DNA of 64,000 nucleotides from Hyalella azteca. Taxonomy: Eukaryota; Arthropoda; Malacostraca; Amphipoda; Hyalellidae. The notes beneath the pieces were generated by a model. That model did no database searches. It was not told the origin of the DNA and was given only the letters and a program-made list of their open reading frames with translations. Positions 26,581 through 41,300 of this stretch are shown here, piece by piece. The translations under genes and the position numbers were made by a program. The stretch lies in NCBI RefSeq assembly GCF_000764305.2, contig NW_025935833.1, positions 288,895-352,894 on the forward strand, read 5' to 3'. The stretch's first letter is position 1; the number at the start of each line of letters is the position of its first letter.

Positions 26581-26617
26581 TGTCTCTTATACACATCTAG
26601 ATGTGTATAAGAGACAG
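26580..26617. other. Nextera mate-pair junction adapter (sequencing artefact)
   Basis: The 19-mer CTGTCTCTTATACACATCT is followed directly by its reverse complement AGATGTGTATAAGAGACAG. This is the Tn5 mosaic-end pair that forms the Nextera mate-pair circularisation junction. It is laboratory sequence, not part of the genome. Its translations give the well-known contaminant peptides MCIRDR and YTHLDVYKRQ. Confidence 0.97.
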
Positions 26618-26927
26618 GAGTGGTGCAGCACTCGCCTCGCTCGTCCCACTCAAAGAAGCACTCTATGAATGGAGTGGTGACGCACTCGCCTCGCTCGTCC
26701 CACTCAAAGAAACACTCTTTGAATGGAGTGGTGCAGTAATCGCCCCGCTCGTCCCACTCAATAAAAAACACTCTATGAATGGAGTGGCGCAGCACTCGCC
26801 TCGCTTGTCCCACTCAAAGAAACACTCCATGAATGGAGTGGCGCAGCACTCGCCTCGCTTGTCCCACTCAAAGAAACACTCCATGAATGGAGTGGTGCAG
26901 CAATCGCCTCGAGCGTTCCACTCAAAC
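26618..26927. repeat. 54-bp tandem repeat with internal palindrome (6 units)
   Basis: The unit starts GGAGTGGTGCAGCACTCGCC and ends CACTCYATGAAT. At each unit border CACTCCAT faces ATGGAGTG, so hairpins recur. Because it follows the sequencing adapter, its true position may differ. Confidence 0.85.
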
Positions 26928-28663
26928 CATGTCCGGTGTTGATAAAAAACGTGAATCCGGTCAACGAACTTTACCGGGGTTGGAAGAAATATCCTTTTGT
27001 TCGTTTGGCAATTGTATTTCTCCGAGCAATTGCGAACAAAGACATTTCGGGTGCAGCTAGTTTTAAGTCGCATGCAACGACAATTGCAATTCTTGGTTTT
27101 ATGGAAACCATGTGAAATTGCGTTTGCGTTCGGACGTTAATCAATCATACGACGCCACATATTCTTATTTATTTAATAATGACCTGCTTCACAAATTAAC
27201 ATCAGGGCAGTTTCGCAAACTTATCAATGTTTAGTTTACTTTTGTGGCAGTTTCGCAAATTTATCAATGATTTCCGATATTTTCCATAACAATCTTTACA
27301 AAAGTCAAGTAGTGTCTGTTTTCTTATAAGTAGTTGGCAACCATGTCATCTGATTTAATTTAGGAACCTTCCCCATTTTTGTGGAATAATGGATAATATT
27401 AACTGTTAAAATCACCCACAATACGCTGAAGAAAATAGACTTAATTCACCGATCACAAATCCTAGACCATTATCAGGTGTTCTCACAGTGGCTCTCATCC
27501 ACTTTACCGCGGGGCATTTAGGCACTCGTTGCCAATTCAAAGTGGCAGACTTGGAATATTCAGCACCATGGCGTCTGTAGCACAGCTCCTATCTACAAAG
27601 CAAGGATTTAGCCAGTCGTCGTTACCGAGTCATTAAGTACGGATTTGGAATTCGATGATGCCTGCTGGTCTGATCTCGCAATGCGCACTTGAATCTACAG
27701 AACAATGATACGATCTGTATTGCACTGCGTTTGCCTCGCTTCATTTTGCAAACGTGAAAAGTCCGTTGATGATGCGTGCAGAGGTGCAGTCAAAATGCAA
27801 ATTCACGCTAAACTTTAGAAGAACTTGCTTGAATTATGATTAGTAAATGTTTCGATAAAAATTTATTTTTAATGCAGGGGTACTTTTCAACGCGCACAAC
27901 CATTACATTCGCGCTGCTTAGATAACAACTCGTATCTAATATGTTAATACTCCAAATGAGTTACGTTATTCGGAGGTAGGCACACATGGTAAGCAAGCCA
28001 TATTTGGAATTTTTGTATCAGTTTTGAGTAGACCATTTTTAACTGTCGCCGTTTCTTAACCACTCGATCTTCTTGCCGATTAAAAAAAATTCCATAACCA
28101 ATTACGGGCTTAGAACTTCTAACTCGCTGCTAAAATCTTTGGGATCTCAACCTCGCGACCATCCCATACTGGATGTGTATATTATAAATAGATAAAGGAA
28201 ATGGAAGAAAAATTCATTGTTTATAATTGGCAAACGTGGATAGATTCTTACTGCGTGATTTAATGAGATTTATTGAAGAAATTTTTCCACCCAGTAAGAA
28301 AGGGTAAGAAAGTCGAGCCCATAATAATATTCAACTGATATTTGTTCCTCGTCTAGTAAACCATCCAATGAAGAAAAAACTACATCCAATAGCGTAACTC
28401 TCAAAGAAATGCTTACACTACGCAGCAAAAGTGACATCATGGAAGGATGCTCATACTACACGATAAACCTACACTACACATTTAATCCTATATTACACAA
28501 TAAAACCAACGAAAAGATTACACAACATAACATAACTGACTCCTGAAATCCAAGATGATGTTCAGGGACTGACACATATCTGAGTCAATCAAGCGTAGGC
28601 TGTGATTAACTATTCAGAACTTCGGCCACAACTCATCAATTCTCGTGTCCTATTTGATGCAAT
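26928..28663. other. Intergenic stretch without recognised genes
   Basis: Only short frames are present. A direct repeat of GGCAGTTTCGCAAA-TTATCAATG occurs near 27205 and 27246. Confidence 0.45.
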
Positions 28664-28990
28664 ATGCTCCAGTCCGGCCATGACTCACTATGTGATGTAC
28701 TATGCACCACCCCAGCCATCACTCGCCTTGTGATGCACTATCCATCACCCCGGCCATGACTCTAAATTTCCTATGTGATGACCTATGTTGTGCCAGGCCA
28801 TCACTTGCCATGTGATGGACCATGCACCACCCCGGCCATGACTCTAAATTTCCTATGTGATGCGCTATGTTGAGCCCGGACCATGACTCACCATGTGATG
28901 CACAATGCACCACCCCGGCCATGACTCTAAATTTCCTATGTGATGCGCTATTTTGAGCCAGGGTCATGATTCACCATGTGATGCACTAGC
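28664..28990. repeat. ~83-bp tandem repeat (about 4 units)
   Basis: Each unit holds CCCGGCCATGACTCTAAATT then CCTATGTGATG and a second half with CCATGTGATG. The minus-strand 82-codon frame is repeat read-through. Confidence 0.85.
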
Positions 28991-29662
28991 TTTCCATGTT
29001 CTAATTGGCAAAGCGATGTTCATTACACTTTGCTGGCGCTCATCAAACGAATTACTCGTTAGTCGCTTGTAATTGAAGCGAGCTTGCGACCCCTGTTACA
29101 CCGCGCTCGCTTCGTCCCTTGTTCTGAATGTCGAATCACCGATGATGTGTCGAAAAATAATGCTTATACGCACTTTGTACCTTTATTAAGTATACTTCGA
29201 TATTAACACTTATTCATGCAAATTTCCTTCGCTTTTACAGTGCAAAGAAAGCAATGCCATGCATTTGGGCCGATTTTTTACATCTGACTTTTCCTAGTAG
29301 CAACAATTCTGAAACTATTCGTATCTTATCTATCATACATGAACAAATATCCAAAAAAACATTACTTGCACTCTAGTACTTGCTTATCACCAGCTGTCCC
29401 TTCAAAGAGTGATGAAGTTTTGAATTGGATGAAACTTCACAAATTTTTACCAATTATTTCAAAAAATTTCATTTATATATTGATTTCATTCATAGAATTT
29501 GAACAACCCCAAACACTTATAGCGAGCGTTCATTAAGCTTAGCTCTGCACTCAACATTTTATTTTTTAATTATGTTCTCCACACTCCTGTCATTAAGCAA
29601 TTCACAATAGATATATGACATTTTTTTAATTGAAAACTAATTTTAAATAAGCAACTGTTATC

Positions 29663-30145
<483 letters not shown>

Positions 30146-31474
30146 AATGTTCATGCGCGTTGAGAGGTACAGATATAGCGGCAGAAGGGCAGCTTTAACT
30201 TGGTGAGTTTGCCACTGAGTTATCTTTATGTTCTACTCATTGCAGTTGTGCTGATAAATTATTATTGTTTGAAAATAATAATTTATAACAATAATACATT
30301 GGTAATAAAAGCATAAATAATAATAATATTATTAATAATAATTTTATTTTATTTAATACCAATCTGGCACATGGGTATAAAATTTGATTGAAACTGCAAA
30401 GGTTCATATATGCTGTAAAGTCGATTTTGGTCCAACATGCATAGCATGATGACCGCATTAAAACTACGTCTCATGGAGGAACTGATACCTCATTGATTAA
30501 CGATTGATATAATGTTACGGGAATGATTGTATTGGTCTGCTTGACAGCCTTACAGGAGGAATGAGCGTCTCCAAAGTTATTGGTAAGCATTAAGTCCACT
30601 CAATATTTCATGACGTTATTTAACATCATTGCAATGCAAGATCGTATATCTATACTCAGTGATATATTAGTCTAGCTGCTGCTCCACTAAACCTAACTCA
30701 AATTGCAAGACTGATTTATAGTCGCAAGATATTGTTACAAGTTCTAAGCTTTCTTTGGAGTTTAAATTCGAAACTTTAGGGCCTTCTTGAAGTGCATTCA
30801 CCCATGGCGCCTCGCTTCACTCAGGGCAATCGCCCCTAGAAAAACAAGCGTCTGCATCAAAGTCTTCAGGGATTCGAACTTTAAGAATTTGATCCCGTCA
30901 TTTTGGGGCCGGCTCAAGACTCGTTTGTAATGTGTTAGGAGTTTTGAATAACAGCCCCAAGAAATGATTACATTTTCGTCAGTGATGTGAGCGAAAGGGA
31001 GGATGACGTATTGAGTGGTGAATTCACGGTAAAGTTTGGAGACAACAATGTTAAAATATATACTTCCCTTGAGCATGCAAAAACATTGCTCATCTTCGAA
31101 CTAAACATAAATATTGATCTAACTGAACATTTGCTGCAATTTGCGTAAATTATTAGATTAAAATTCATTAACGAGTTGACGAGGCCTTCGTCATGATCGC
31201 AGTTTATTTTTGCTTGATTTATTACTGCCGAATAATTCAGAGATTTTGTCAACTCAAGGTGAGATCAAAAATTTAAATTAAATGAGATCACCCAGTTTTT
31301 CTTTTAGCTCTGAACGAATCTACATAACTTCAGGCGGTAAGTTACCGAACTTAGTCCGAATCTTTTGCCTTTTACTTCTGCATTTGAAGCTCGTCGTGAC
31401 AGGCGTGAAATGTAATTTCAAGGTGCGGTGTGTCAACATTCCCCTTATGTAAAACATAACTTTACATATATCTT

Positions 31475-31715
31475 GCCCTCACCTCCCCTCATCCTTCCTC
31501 ATCTCCCCTCAACTCCCCTCAACTCCCCTAATCTCCCCTCACCTCCCCTCATCTCCTATCAACTTCCCTCACCTCCCCTCACCTCCCCTCAACTCCCCTC
31601 ATCTCCCCTCAACTCCCCTCACCTCCCCTCAACTTCCCTCAACTCCCCTCATCTCCTATCAACTCCCCTCATCTCCTATCAACTCCCTCATCTCCCCTCA
31701 TCTCCCCTCCTCCCT
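31475..31715. repeat. Pyrimidine-rich (CTCCCCTCAA/C)n array
   Basis: Ten-base units CTCCCCTCAN repeat about 24 times. The plus strand is almost free of G, which favours triplex or other non-B DNA. Confidence 0.9.
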
Positions 31716-32241
31716 CTCACAAACGAGGTAAAATTTGACTTTCTCCCCCAAACTCACATAAACTGTGAAGGAGCCGCTCAAAATTTCATTTCAACTCGTT
31801 TGTAGTGCGGCCAAAAATCTTTAAGTTTAGCCAGGTGCTTTATTGCCCACATGCCAGTGAAGTGCTTGAATTTGGGTCCGGTGATATATTAAGTTAGAGG
31901 GATTAAAACAAGTTTAGGCTAACACGGACGGAGTAAGTGCATAACATTTGCTCTGTTTACCTGCACAGCGGTCACGGACAAAAATCTGCGCTCAAGTTCG
32001 TTTCAAGTTTTCTACAGCCATTTGGATCTTAAAACTACCAAGGTTTGCTACAACAACACTCGTAAAACTTGATTATAAAAGTTACTCTAACACTCTCCGT
32101 GTGTATCGTCAGTCTTTACGCCAACAACATCAAAATAAAATCTGAAAACTTTGTGCTTCGTCAGCGCAAATTACCGGCTCTGCGTTCCACTGACGACTTT
32201 ACAAGCGACTTGCTTATAAGAACTTTTTTTTTCTTAAACAC

Positions 32242-32394
32242 ATTTTTAGCGCATTTTCTCATTTATGAAAAAAATACACTATTGTGCTCGCCATGTCCGT
32301 CCGTCTGTCTGTCCGTCCGAGACTTCACGTTTTCGTCGACGAGAAAATGCGCTTTTTGTCACTCACTGCAATGAGTACTGAGTTACAATTTTTA
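32242..32394 (+). mobile_element. Helentron/DINE-like element, copy C with minimal tract
   Basis: This copy has the same inverted repeats and core with only about five GTCY units. Its 3' hairpin is slightly decayed (ACTCACTGCAATGAGT). Comparing copies A-C shows that the microsatellite varies while the flanks stay conserved. Confidence 0.6.
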
Positions 32395-34317
32395 GTATCA
32401 AGGGATACCTGAAATGTCTTAATAAATCAATGGTAACTGATGTACATTGACGTTTATCTTTAATACACCTAAATATTTTAAGTTAAATCGAGTGAACTGT
32501 TTAACTATTTGTTCTTTAGAAACTATTTCGATATTACGTTCCGAGGATAATAAAATGCTTCTTAATAAAATTAAAAAGAAAGAATTGTAACCAAAAGTGA
32601 TAAATATTATTATTATTAGCACCACTCAATGATTCAAGAGCTCAACACAAAAACATAATTATAAGCTCCTGTTCACTCGGCTGTTCTTTCGTTTTTCCTT
32701 CGCAACTTTTTCTTTATATAATGCCCTCCTAAATTGATTAGAATTTATATTCTACTTTAAAAAACGTGCCTATTTCTACCAGAGATGGGCTCATTCTTCT
32801 CGCTACGCAGCTCATAAGTTTTCCAGCGTTTAACACAATCAAAGAACGTCCCAGAGATTACACTGACCGCACTCACGTTCATTCCAACTCGCAAGTTTTG
32901 CCATTAAGCTAAAGAATATCTCGCTATTTCCCTGACACTCGAGGAATTGCCGAAATTCCACGCAGTTGTGGCTCACCCCCAATTGCGACGTCGAAAGTTT
33001 CTAATTTCATTTAGGGGAGACCAAACAGTCTCATGTCACTCCCCCACTACCCTTCCTACTCCAATGATATAAAAGAATAATTTCAGGAAGAGAGGAATTT
33101 TATACAGTGAAAAACCTGTCGGGGCAAACGCAATGTTGACAACACCCTATTATATAAATAATTTGTTAATGATAACCCTATAATAGAGAAGATAGCTTAT
33201 AAAAAGTCTTTTTGAGTAAACAACAGGTTGGGGAAAAGTCATGCTAGGGAAAAATATACTAATATGTTATGATCCACAAATAATGTTTTGTAGTAAGTGC
33301 TCACAGGAGAAAATATATGTTACGGAAACACCATCCATTGGAAACGTGATGTTAGAGATACTAAATTCTGGACTAGAAAAAACATGTCTTCCTGCAAATA
33401 TGTTGCGAATGAAACGCTATTAAATGCTTTGTTAGAAAAAATCTTATAGAGTACTTGAAACGACTCGTGACCGGAAATTCTTCCTACAGTATAGAAGCGA
33501 GAGAGAAGTTTGCACAAACAATGTTTTCAAAAAAACCCTTCGCTCGAGAACACACAGGAATAAAATTTAAAAGGAAAAACCCATAAAATAGGAAGACGTG
33601 CCTTGGATCTGCAGCATCTGTAAATATCAGAGCCACAAATTTACTATCAAGCCTCCTCCTTAAAATAATTTTAATCTTTCGAATTAATCTAAAGTCTGAT
33701 TCTCTTTGTGACTATTTGTGTTTCTTGTAGCACATACAAAAGTCAAATTAAAACAGCAGCCTCTAAAACTATTGTTTCAGTAGATTTTCAAACTGTAAAT
33801 GATTCTTAAATTATTTCAATAATTTGGAAATAAAATTGAAATGGCTTAATGACAACTAAAAAAATAAAATCACGACTTTTTACATCCCAATTCCATTAAA
33901 AATGTCAATTTCATATCCTACGTGAATTCCTGAAAATGTCCCCCTTTATCTCAATTTCCCTTATTCGCGGTCACAGTGCAACGCTCCTGCATTCATCGCT
34001 TTAAAACCATCGCATTTCATTGATCCATTAAGTCCTCAGCATAACTGTTCATTGCTCTATTTGAATTTAGTTCGCCTTCGATTTCGTGCAATATTTTGAA
34101 CCAGACTGCATTGAGGCTCAGAACCACATCTACTCAAATGAAATGGACGCTGCCAATCGGAAATCTACTCGAAAGCTAGAGCTTCATTAACTCGGTGCCT
34201 TTGAAGATCCATCTAATTAACGTTAGCTGCACTTTTGAAGCATTCCAGGGTTCCTCCTGTAATGGGATTAGCGGGCAGAGCCGTTTACAATGATGCTCCA
34301 ATTGGCAGCAGTGGAAC
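32395..34317. other. Intergenic stretch without recognised genes
   Basis: AT-rich sequence. Around 33120-33540 there is a loose ~40-bp repetition of the GGGAAAA/ACAATGTT kind. No coding family was recognised. Confidence 0.4.
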
Positions 34318-34508
34318 ATCAACTTCATCCTCAACTTCCTCCTCAACTTCCTCCTCAACTTCATCCTCAACTTCATCCTCAACTTCCCCCTCAACTTCCC
34401 CCTCAACTTCTCCCTCAACTTCCCCCTCAACTTCCCCCTCAACTTCCCCCTCAACTTCCCCCTCAACTTCCCCCTCAACTTTTCCCTCAACTTCCCTCTC
34501 AACTTCCC
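34318..34508. repeat. 12-bp (CCTCAACTTCCC)n array
   Basis: About 16 units are present. Open frames give serine-threonine or leucine-proline-glutamine runs and are not taken as genes. Confidence 0.9.
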
Positions 34509-36001
34509 CACATGTTTACCACGGTACTGTATAGTGTATACGATCTTGTTAACTTAGATCTCATGTATGAAACTGTGCTGAAATATTTATTCAATTTCTA
34601 AAAACAGATGCCTCTGTTAATTTCCATATTATGTAGGATTTGACGTACGTAATAATTATTTGTCGAATTGATACGAGGGATCGAAGGGATGGATCATTTT
34701 TTCCGTGTAGCATGCAGATGAGCTAGACGTAGGCTTGATGTCGGAATCAAAGTTGGCTTTCAACGGTGAATTAGCAATGATTCAGGAGTTGCGTAGTATA
34801 GAAGTAATTTATTATGTAGAAATTTGTTAAATTTTATACGTATATATATATAAACGTTGAATTTATTTACTAGTCCTGAAATCATGTGCTAGATCAAATA
34901 TGCCATTCTTACTTTATTTTTTACATCACGTGAACATTCCCCAAAGACACTTAAGTTTCTTTTATTGAAAACATTGTTCCGTAAAAGTCTATCGACATAT
35001 ATAACGTTTTCCTTTTAAAATGGCAGCCCTTTATCAAAATGTCTTCCTTGAGCCAGAATAAATAGATGGTCTAGCCTGTAGTATTACACCAGTTTTAGAA
35101 GAGGGATACCCTCGTCTCAATTGCCGACCTTGACAACATTTTCTTCTCTCGATTTTATCCTCTCGCTTCACTGACGTTTAATCTAGGATGCGATTAATTA
35201 CCCGTTCGATAGCGGGAGCATTCACTCTTTTGTTACTGCTCTGCATTAGTTTTTTTGGCGCGAATTCAATTTCACAAAGCTTATTGCGTTGCAATTCTGC
35301 TAAAAAATTTATTTAGCAGGTACAAAATTCACGCTTGTTTCTTTTACTACAAGGCCATTTGTTTGCGTCTATAATTGTTCATATGAAACCTGCATGTTTA
35401 CTATATGAACTTATGATCCAAGCTCTCACTTCAACTACACTCATTCTTCATGATGATTTCATTCGCACTCATGTGCTCATGTACATGACCGAGATACATG
35501 GAATTCACGAAATGTAAATGTAATCTCGTGTGAATGTAATCTCGTGAAATCACGAGATTTCACGTGCCTTTATTTCAGGTTTCAAATGCCACGTGTCTCT
35601 AAAGTGGCGAGAGTCTAGATAGTTTACTGTGAGTCACTTATTTATTCCATTTCGCGAAGAAATACTTAATGCATTTTTCAAATGTTTTGCTAATAGATAA
35701 GCCGATTAACTCTCACAGCCTCGCGGCTGATCGAGCCGAGCTCCCGCGAAGCCATCGTTCCCCTCATCATAACATGCAATATTTTACAAGCATTAATAAT
35801 AAAATTATTTGTTTACCTTAGGTGTGTTGACGTTGTTGATGCGCGGTTACCGCTAGTGATAGGAAATTTTAATAGAAATAGGAATTTATTATTGCTCGAA
35901 TATTATTTATTTTTTTGCTCGAATAATTCGATTATTACCTTATTTTTAATGTGCTAAGAAAAAACTTAGTTTTAACGTATTCTGTGATTACTCTCTTCGA
36001 A
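34509..36001. other. Intergenic stretch without recognised genes
   Basis: AT-rich sequence. It contains a perfect 10-bp inverted repeat with 2-bp loop (AATCTCGTGA facing TCACGAGATT) at 35538-35559. Confidence 0.4.
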
Positions 36002-36425
36002 ACAGTTCCAGATTTTATCGAAAGACAGATATCCCTCGTACGCTATTAAAATGTCTGTATTTTTCAAACCCCTATTCTTGCTGTTGTCGCAGCTTCTCAA
36101 ATTTTATGACACCAATTTTAGAATCCTTCCGCTAAAATTTTTATGCATAGTAAATACAAATTTTCGCTCATGGTAGCAGGGTTGGATGGACACCTCATTG
36201 CAACACAATAAGTTACATATCTCATTGGCATATGGTTAATTTTATATCTCATAGGTTGAATATCTCACTGCAAAACGATTAATTGATTTAACATCGTGAG
36301 ACGATTAGTTGAATATCACAAGGTAATGCGATCAAATGTAAATCTCATAGTTAAACATTTAGTTGGAATATATGGTGATAAGGCTGTGGCTGGATATCTC
36401 GTTCCAACTGGATTAATCTTATATC
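36002..36425 (+). repeat. Probable native source of the 424-bp duplicated segment
   Basis: The segment is identical to 26157-26580 but embedded in continuous flanking sequence. It includes a degenerate repeat of the type ATATCTCATAGGTTGAATATCTC that carries on to about 36540. Confidence 0.8.
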
Positions 36426-37594
36426 TCATGACAACATTATTTATTAAATATTACGTCGAAGCACGTTCAATTGGGTATTTCATGGACAAATGAACAATTG
36501 GATATTTAATGATGACGCGATGGATTGGCCATCTTATAGTATCTCAATAGGAGCAATTGTCGGGCGAAGCGACATTCATGTGTCACTCTCCGCTTTTGTA
36601 CAACACAAACTTAAGCAAAGATAAACAGATGTTGTGCTAAGATAAGCATGAATTGTTGATGTTGTCCAGACTTCTAAGGCAAAGACGAGGCAAGTGTATA
36701 CACATGTACACTTTATTTTATTATCATGCTTGCAGCAATGCCGTGCACACTAAACTGTAGAAGCCATCTTCCCATTAGTATGTAGGATAAATGGTTTTCG
36801 AAAATTGTACTAAAATTGTACTGTTAATCATTCGTTAAAATTAAATTTCTGGGTGCAAAATTCGTTGATTTGCGCGAAATATTGAATATATGTAATTAAA
36901 CATTTCCTGATTGAAAAAAATGCAAGTGAATTTATATGTCGTTCAACGCGCCATTCTTTTTTGTTAAAGCTCACTAGTTATTATCATTTAGAAATGCAAA
37001 ATAAATCAGAATCTTGAGTCACATCTGTGCCGCAGCTCTAGGCATTCTTCGAATTAAATAGTACTTCTAAATATTCCCGTTACGAATCAATTTTCATATT
37101 CAAATTAACTAAACTAGATTCATTGAACTACTAAATACTTCGAGTAACTCGGAAATTATTGTGTTGTTTATTTTTTACCAACTGCATTTACTGTCAGCAC
37201 TCTCACATTACATGGAGACTCAACTTCCAGTTGGTCAATAAGTTCTCAATTTACATAGTTTTAAATTTCATTACGTTAAAAGATTCAAATTTAATTCTGT
37301 AACAATGATTAATTAATGATTATTAATAATAATGAACTATTATTTAATTTTGGGTTTTGTTGCCGTGAATACCTCGATGATAACTATTCCTTCATCATCC
37401 TTAACCTCATGACTTGATCTTAAATGCGTTTATTCAGTCAAACTTAGTATTTTAAATATTAAGAAATGGCCTGGGTGAAGTCGAGGGCCATATTAATGTT
37501 TCTTTTAATGCTACGTAATTTCAATATACAGCGGTTGTGCTTGTTGGAGCTGCCACGCCGCATCTGTTCTGCCACGAACAGTCAGGCTCGAATT

Positions 37595-38345
37595 ACAAAG
37601 GTTTTTAACTCAGATTTTTTCGAGAAATCTCAAATTACCAGGGTTTTTTACTAATTTTTTATCTAAAAGTCTGGATTACTAAGGTTTTTTACGAATATTT
37701 TATCAAGAAGTCTTGATTACAAATGTATTTTACTCTTTTTTATTAAAAAGTGTCAAAGTACGAGGGCTCTTTACTCATTTATATCTAGAAGTCCTAGATT
37801 ACAAAGGTTTTTATTCATATGTAGTCAAAAAGTCTTAGATTACAAATGTATTTTACTCTTTTTTTATCGAGAAGTCTCAGATTACAAGGGTTATTTAATC
37901 GTTTTTTTATCGAGAAGTCTCAGGTTAACAGATTTTTATTAATTTTTTTATCGAAAAGTCTAAGATAACAGGGGTTTTTAACTCATTTTTTATTGATAAG
38001 TCTCAAAATACAAAGGTTTTTACCAGTTTTTTATGGAGAAGTCTCAGATTACGAGGATGATTAACTAATTTTTTTGTCGAGAAGTCTTATTGACAGGGTT
38101 TTTTGCTCATTTTTTGTCGAGAAGTCTCAGATTATCAGGGTTTTTTACTCATTATTTTATCGAGAAGTCTCACATTACCAGGGGTTTTTGCTCAATTTTT
38201 TAACGAGAAATCTCAGATTACTAGAGATTTTTCATTCATTTTTATTGAGAAGTCTCAGATTACCAGGGTATTTACTCATTTTTTATATACAAGTCTCGGA
38301 TTTCAAGGGTTTTTTACTAATTATTTTTCTCAAGAAGTCTGAGAA
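37595..38345. repeat. ~52-bp degenerate tandem repeat (about 14 units)
   Basis: Units consist of GAGAAGTCTCAGATTACCAG then GGTTTTTTACTCATTTTTTATC. Frames of 79 and 134 codons over it arise from the repeat. Confidence 0.9.
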
Positions 38346-41300
38346 GATCTTGTTGTTTCTCATGCAAATGAGTGGCAACTCACTTTGGGTAAACGACATT
38401 CAGCTGCGAGTGAATTATGTTTCCTGGCTGGAGACTGTCAAAAAATATGGCTTACTGCCGGCCATGGCCATAAATTAAATTATTCCGGGTTTGCTTCTGG
38501 AAATTGTCAGTTTTAAATTTGTTTATCCTCGAGAAAACTGCCATTAAATTATATTTGAGCTCAATATATTTTCGGGGATTCTATTTCTCTTTCGACAGAA
38601 GTTTAACTCTAGCTACACAAGGATTAAATTTTTTGTATGGATACAATTCGGCGATTTGGGTTATTTTCAAATTAAATATTAGTTTGTTATTTCTAACAAA
38701 CATTCTCCACCAGTTGTTTGGTTGCAAATGTTTATATCAGCATTCATTCTATACATAATTTAAATATTGTTGCATTGCATTCTATGACGTTTACAAATGA
38801 AATTCTAATTATTAGAGTCGTGCGAGAAAACTATAAAAGTTTCTAGGTGACTTTGAAAATTAAATGTCAGAATTTTCTACAGGACTAGATTTGAATGAAG
38901 TAAAACTTTCACAATAATGACTAAAAATGTCGAGAGAACTTTCAAGAAAAAAATTCCCACATCGGAGCATCAAATCAGGCTTTTCGCGCCCACGACCTCG
39001 ACTTCAGACTGCGACAGATGACCACGGATGAACTAAAACTGCGTCCAATTAGCAGGGCAAAAGTCTGCGAATTACCGGCGCTAACAAATGGAAGAGATTC
39101 AAATTTGATGAGCTTTTGCTTGCTCGAGGCTCCACGGTGAATGCCACTTATCGAGCTCCTGAGAAATGGTGGTCGTGAACATCGTTTACAAGCCTCGCCA
39201 TCTTGGACGAAATTGGACTTCAGCCCAGGATTCACTAGCGGAAAAAAGGTAATGCCTAATTTGCGGAAAATTTTTAATTTATTTTATGGAAGATAGTTTC
39301 TTTTTAATTTTGGTGGGTTAATGAGCTGACTAATAGTATTAAAGAATTTTCAGTTCTTACAAGTACATTTTTCAATAATTTTTCCGCTTGATGCGCATGT
39401 GAGGTACGCAACTTCGTTAAAGTCGATTTTAATCTACGCCTTTGGGCTACCTCGATTCTGGCTCTCGACTTGCCTAGTGAAGGAAATATTTGGTACGTGT
39501 TTAGTTAGGAATTTCGCTCTGAATTTTGACACTCGTTTCAAGTTCCTGATGTGTTTTGTGAGAAATAAATTGTTTTACGTATCTTATTTATGCTATGTGC
39601 AATACTAATTCATAAGCGACTATTTTTGCCATAGTATGTTTATTTTACAGAAACCGATTTTAATAAGAAGTTCAAGGATATTCTCGTTTTCAAAACCTTT
39701 CATGTACGAATAAACTCTATTAGCATTAATGCTATAAATGTTGAATTCGTCAACTTGCCCACAATATTCCATCTATGCCAAGTTTTAAAAACTGAACAAT
39801 AGAGGAAAAACAATTTTTTTCGTTGTTCTTCTCATACTGATCTTGTATTGTGCAAAAAATCTGTGAAAACCTTCCCGCGAGTGCTTGTCGAGCCAGAAAA
39901 TCCTGAGGTCTTGTTTCTTGGAAGTTCTGTAACAGGAGGCACCGGCAGTCCGGAATTTTTATCTCTACACCTCCAAAATAAATTCAATTTTCCGGCCATG
40001 TGATACTGCGGATACGAGGCTGCATTGTTCAGCTCCGTAACAGAGCTACACTGCTAGCTGGGGCTGCATTCTCAACTCATCTTAAGATGACCGTGAGTCG
40101 TATTATGATCGTAAGTTGGGCTTCACTTCTAAAATCGTAGTGTATTATGCAATTTGAAACGTTAGATGGATATTTATAAAATTTAATTATTTTCTGGAAC
40201 AACACGAAAAGTTATGAACAACCAGGAACCTAATTCTTTCGTACAACGAACTAATGCAATCACCTAAACTTTTTCGTTTTATTACTGAATATTAATTTTG
40301 GCAAAGAATATGTAATGCCGATTGTTCACTCTGTGCATATTTCATCACGTAATTGTCACTTTAAAAGGTATTGTTGCTAAATTAGAAACAGAAACGGCTT
40401 TGTTAAAGATTACTTATCGATTAACAGGTTCTCAAGAAGCTCTGGAAATTGCGTTAATTATTACCGAAATTACGTAAACCAAATATATTTATTAAACATA
40501 CCAAACATTTTTAGATGACGATATTTCATACCTTGAATAACAAAGGGATTAATTAGCCAAGGTAGTTCGTTGTTTTCCAACTATCGTTTCTCTGTTGTTT
40601 TCACTTTTTAATTTGTTCAATTTTTATTATTTTGATTGTCGTCTCGACGTGAAGAATGTGTTCCATACGTTCTTCTCATAGTCAAGTTTTAAATAACACG
40701 GAGCGATCTTTTCAAAGTTGTGGCTACGTTGAAGAGAGGAATTTCAATTGAGAGTTTTCTGAGGGTCGCGAGGGGAAGGATCTCGTCATCGTAAATAAGT
40801 TTTTATTTTTTTAAGGATATTTTTTCAGTCCTAATCCAACGTTAATTTTTTCTACAGGAAAATTCATTTAATATTAGTACTAGTTAGCAAAAGGACCTAT
40901 TTTTTTAGCTTGCTAAAGTAAATTTTGCTGTGTAAAAAAATTGCTCATATTTGTGGTTTTCTCAATTCTGAGTAATTTTGCCACTATGAGTGAAAGCTTA
41001 GTGCTTGGTATCTATTAGAACGGAAAATTTATTAGGAAAGCAGTGAAAACGCGAATTTTTATCCTTCTCTAATACAGTATATAATTAAATCGAACACTTT
41101 GCGCATTATGAAAATTTATTTATAGGTCATAATTCGAAAATAATGCGTACATCCGTCACACGCCAACTTGGGATTTACTCTACGGTAAATGAAACTAACA
41201 TTTCATTAACTTTTTCTGACGTATTCTGACCTTTATGTGGCATTTCCTGACATTTTATGGTTTCGTTATCCAGTGCATAGAGAAGAAGACGTGTAAACAA

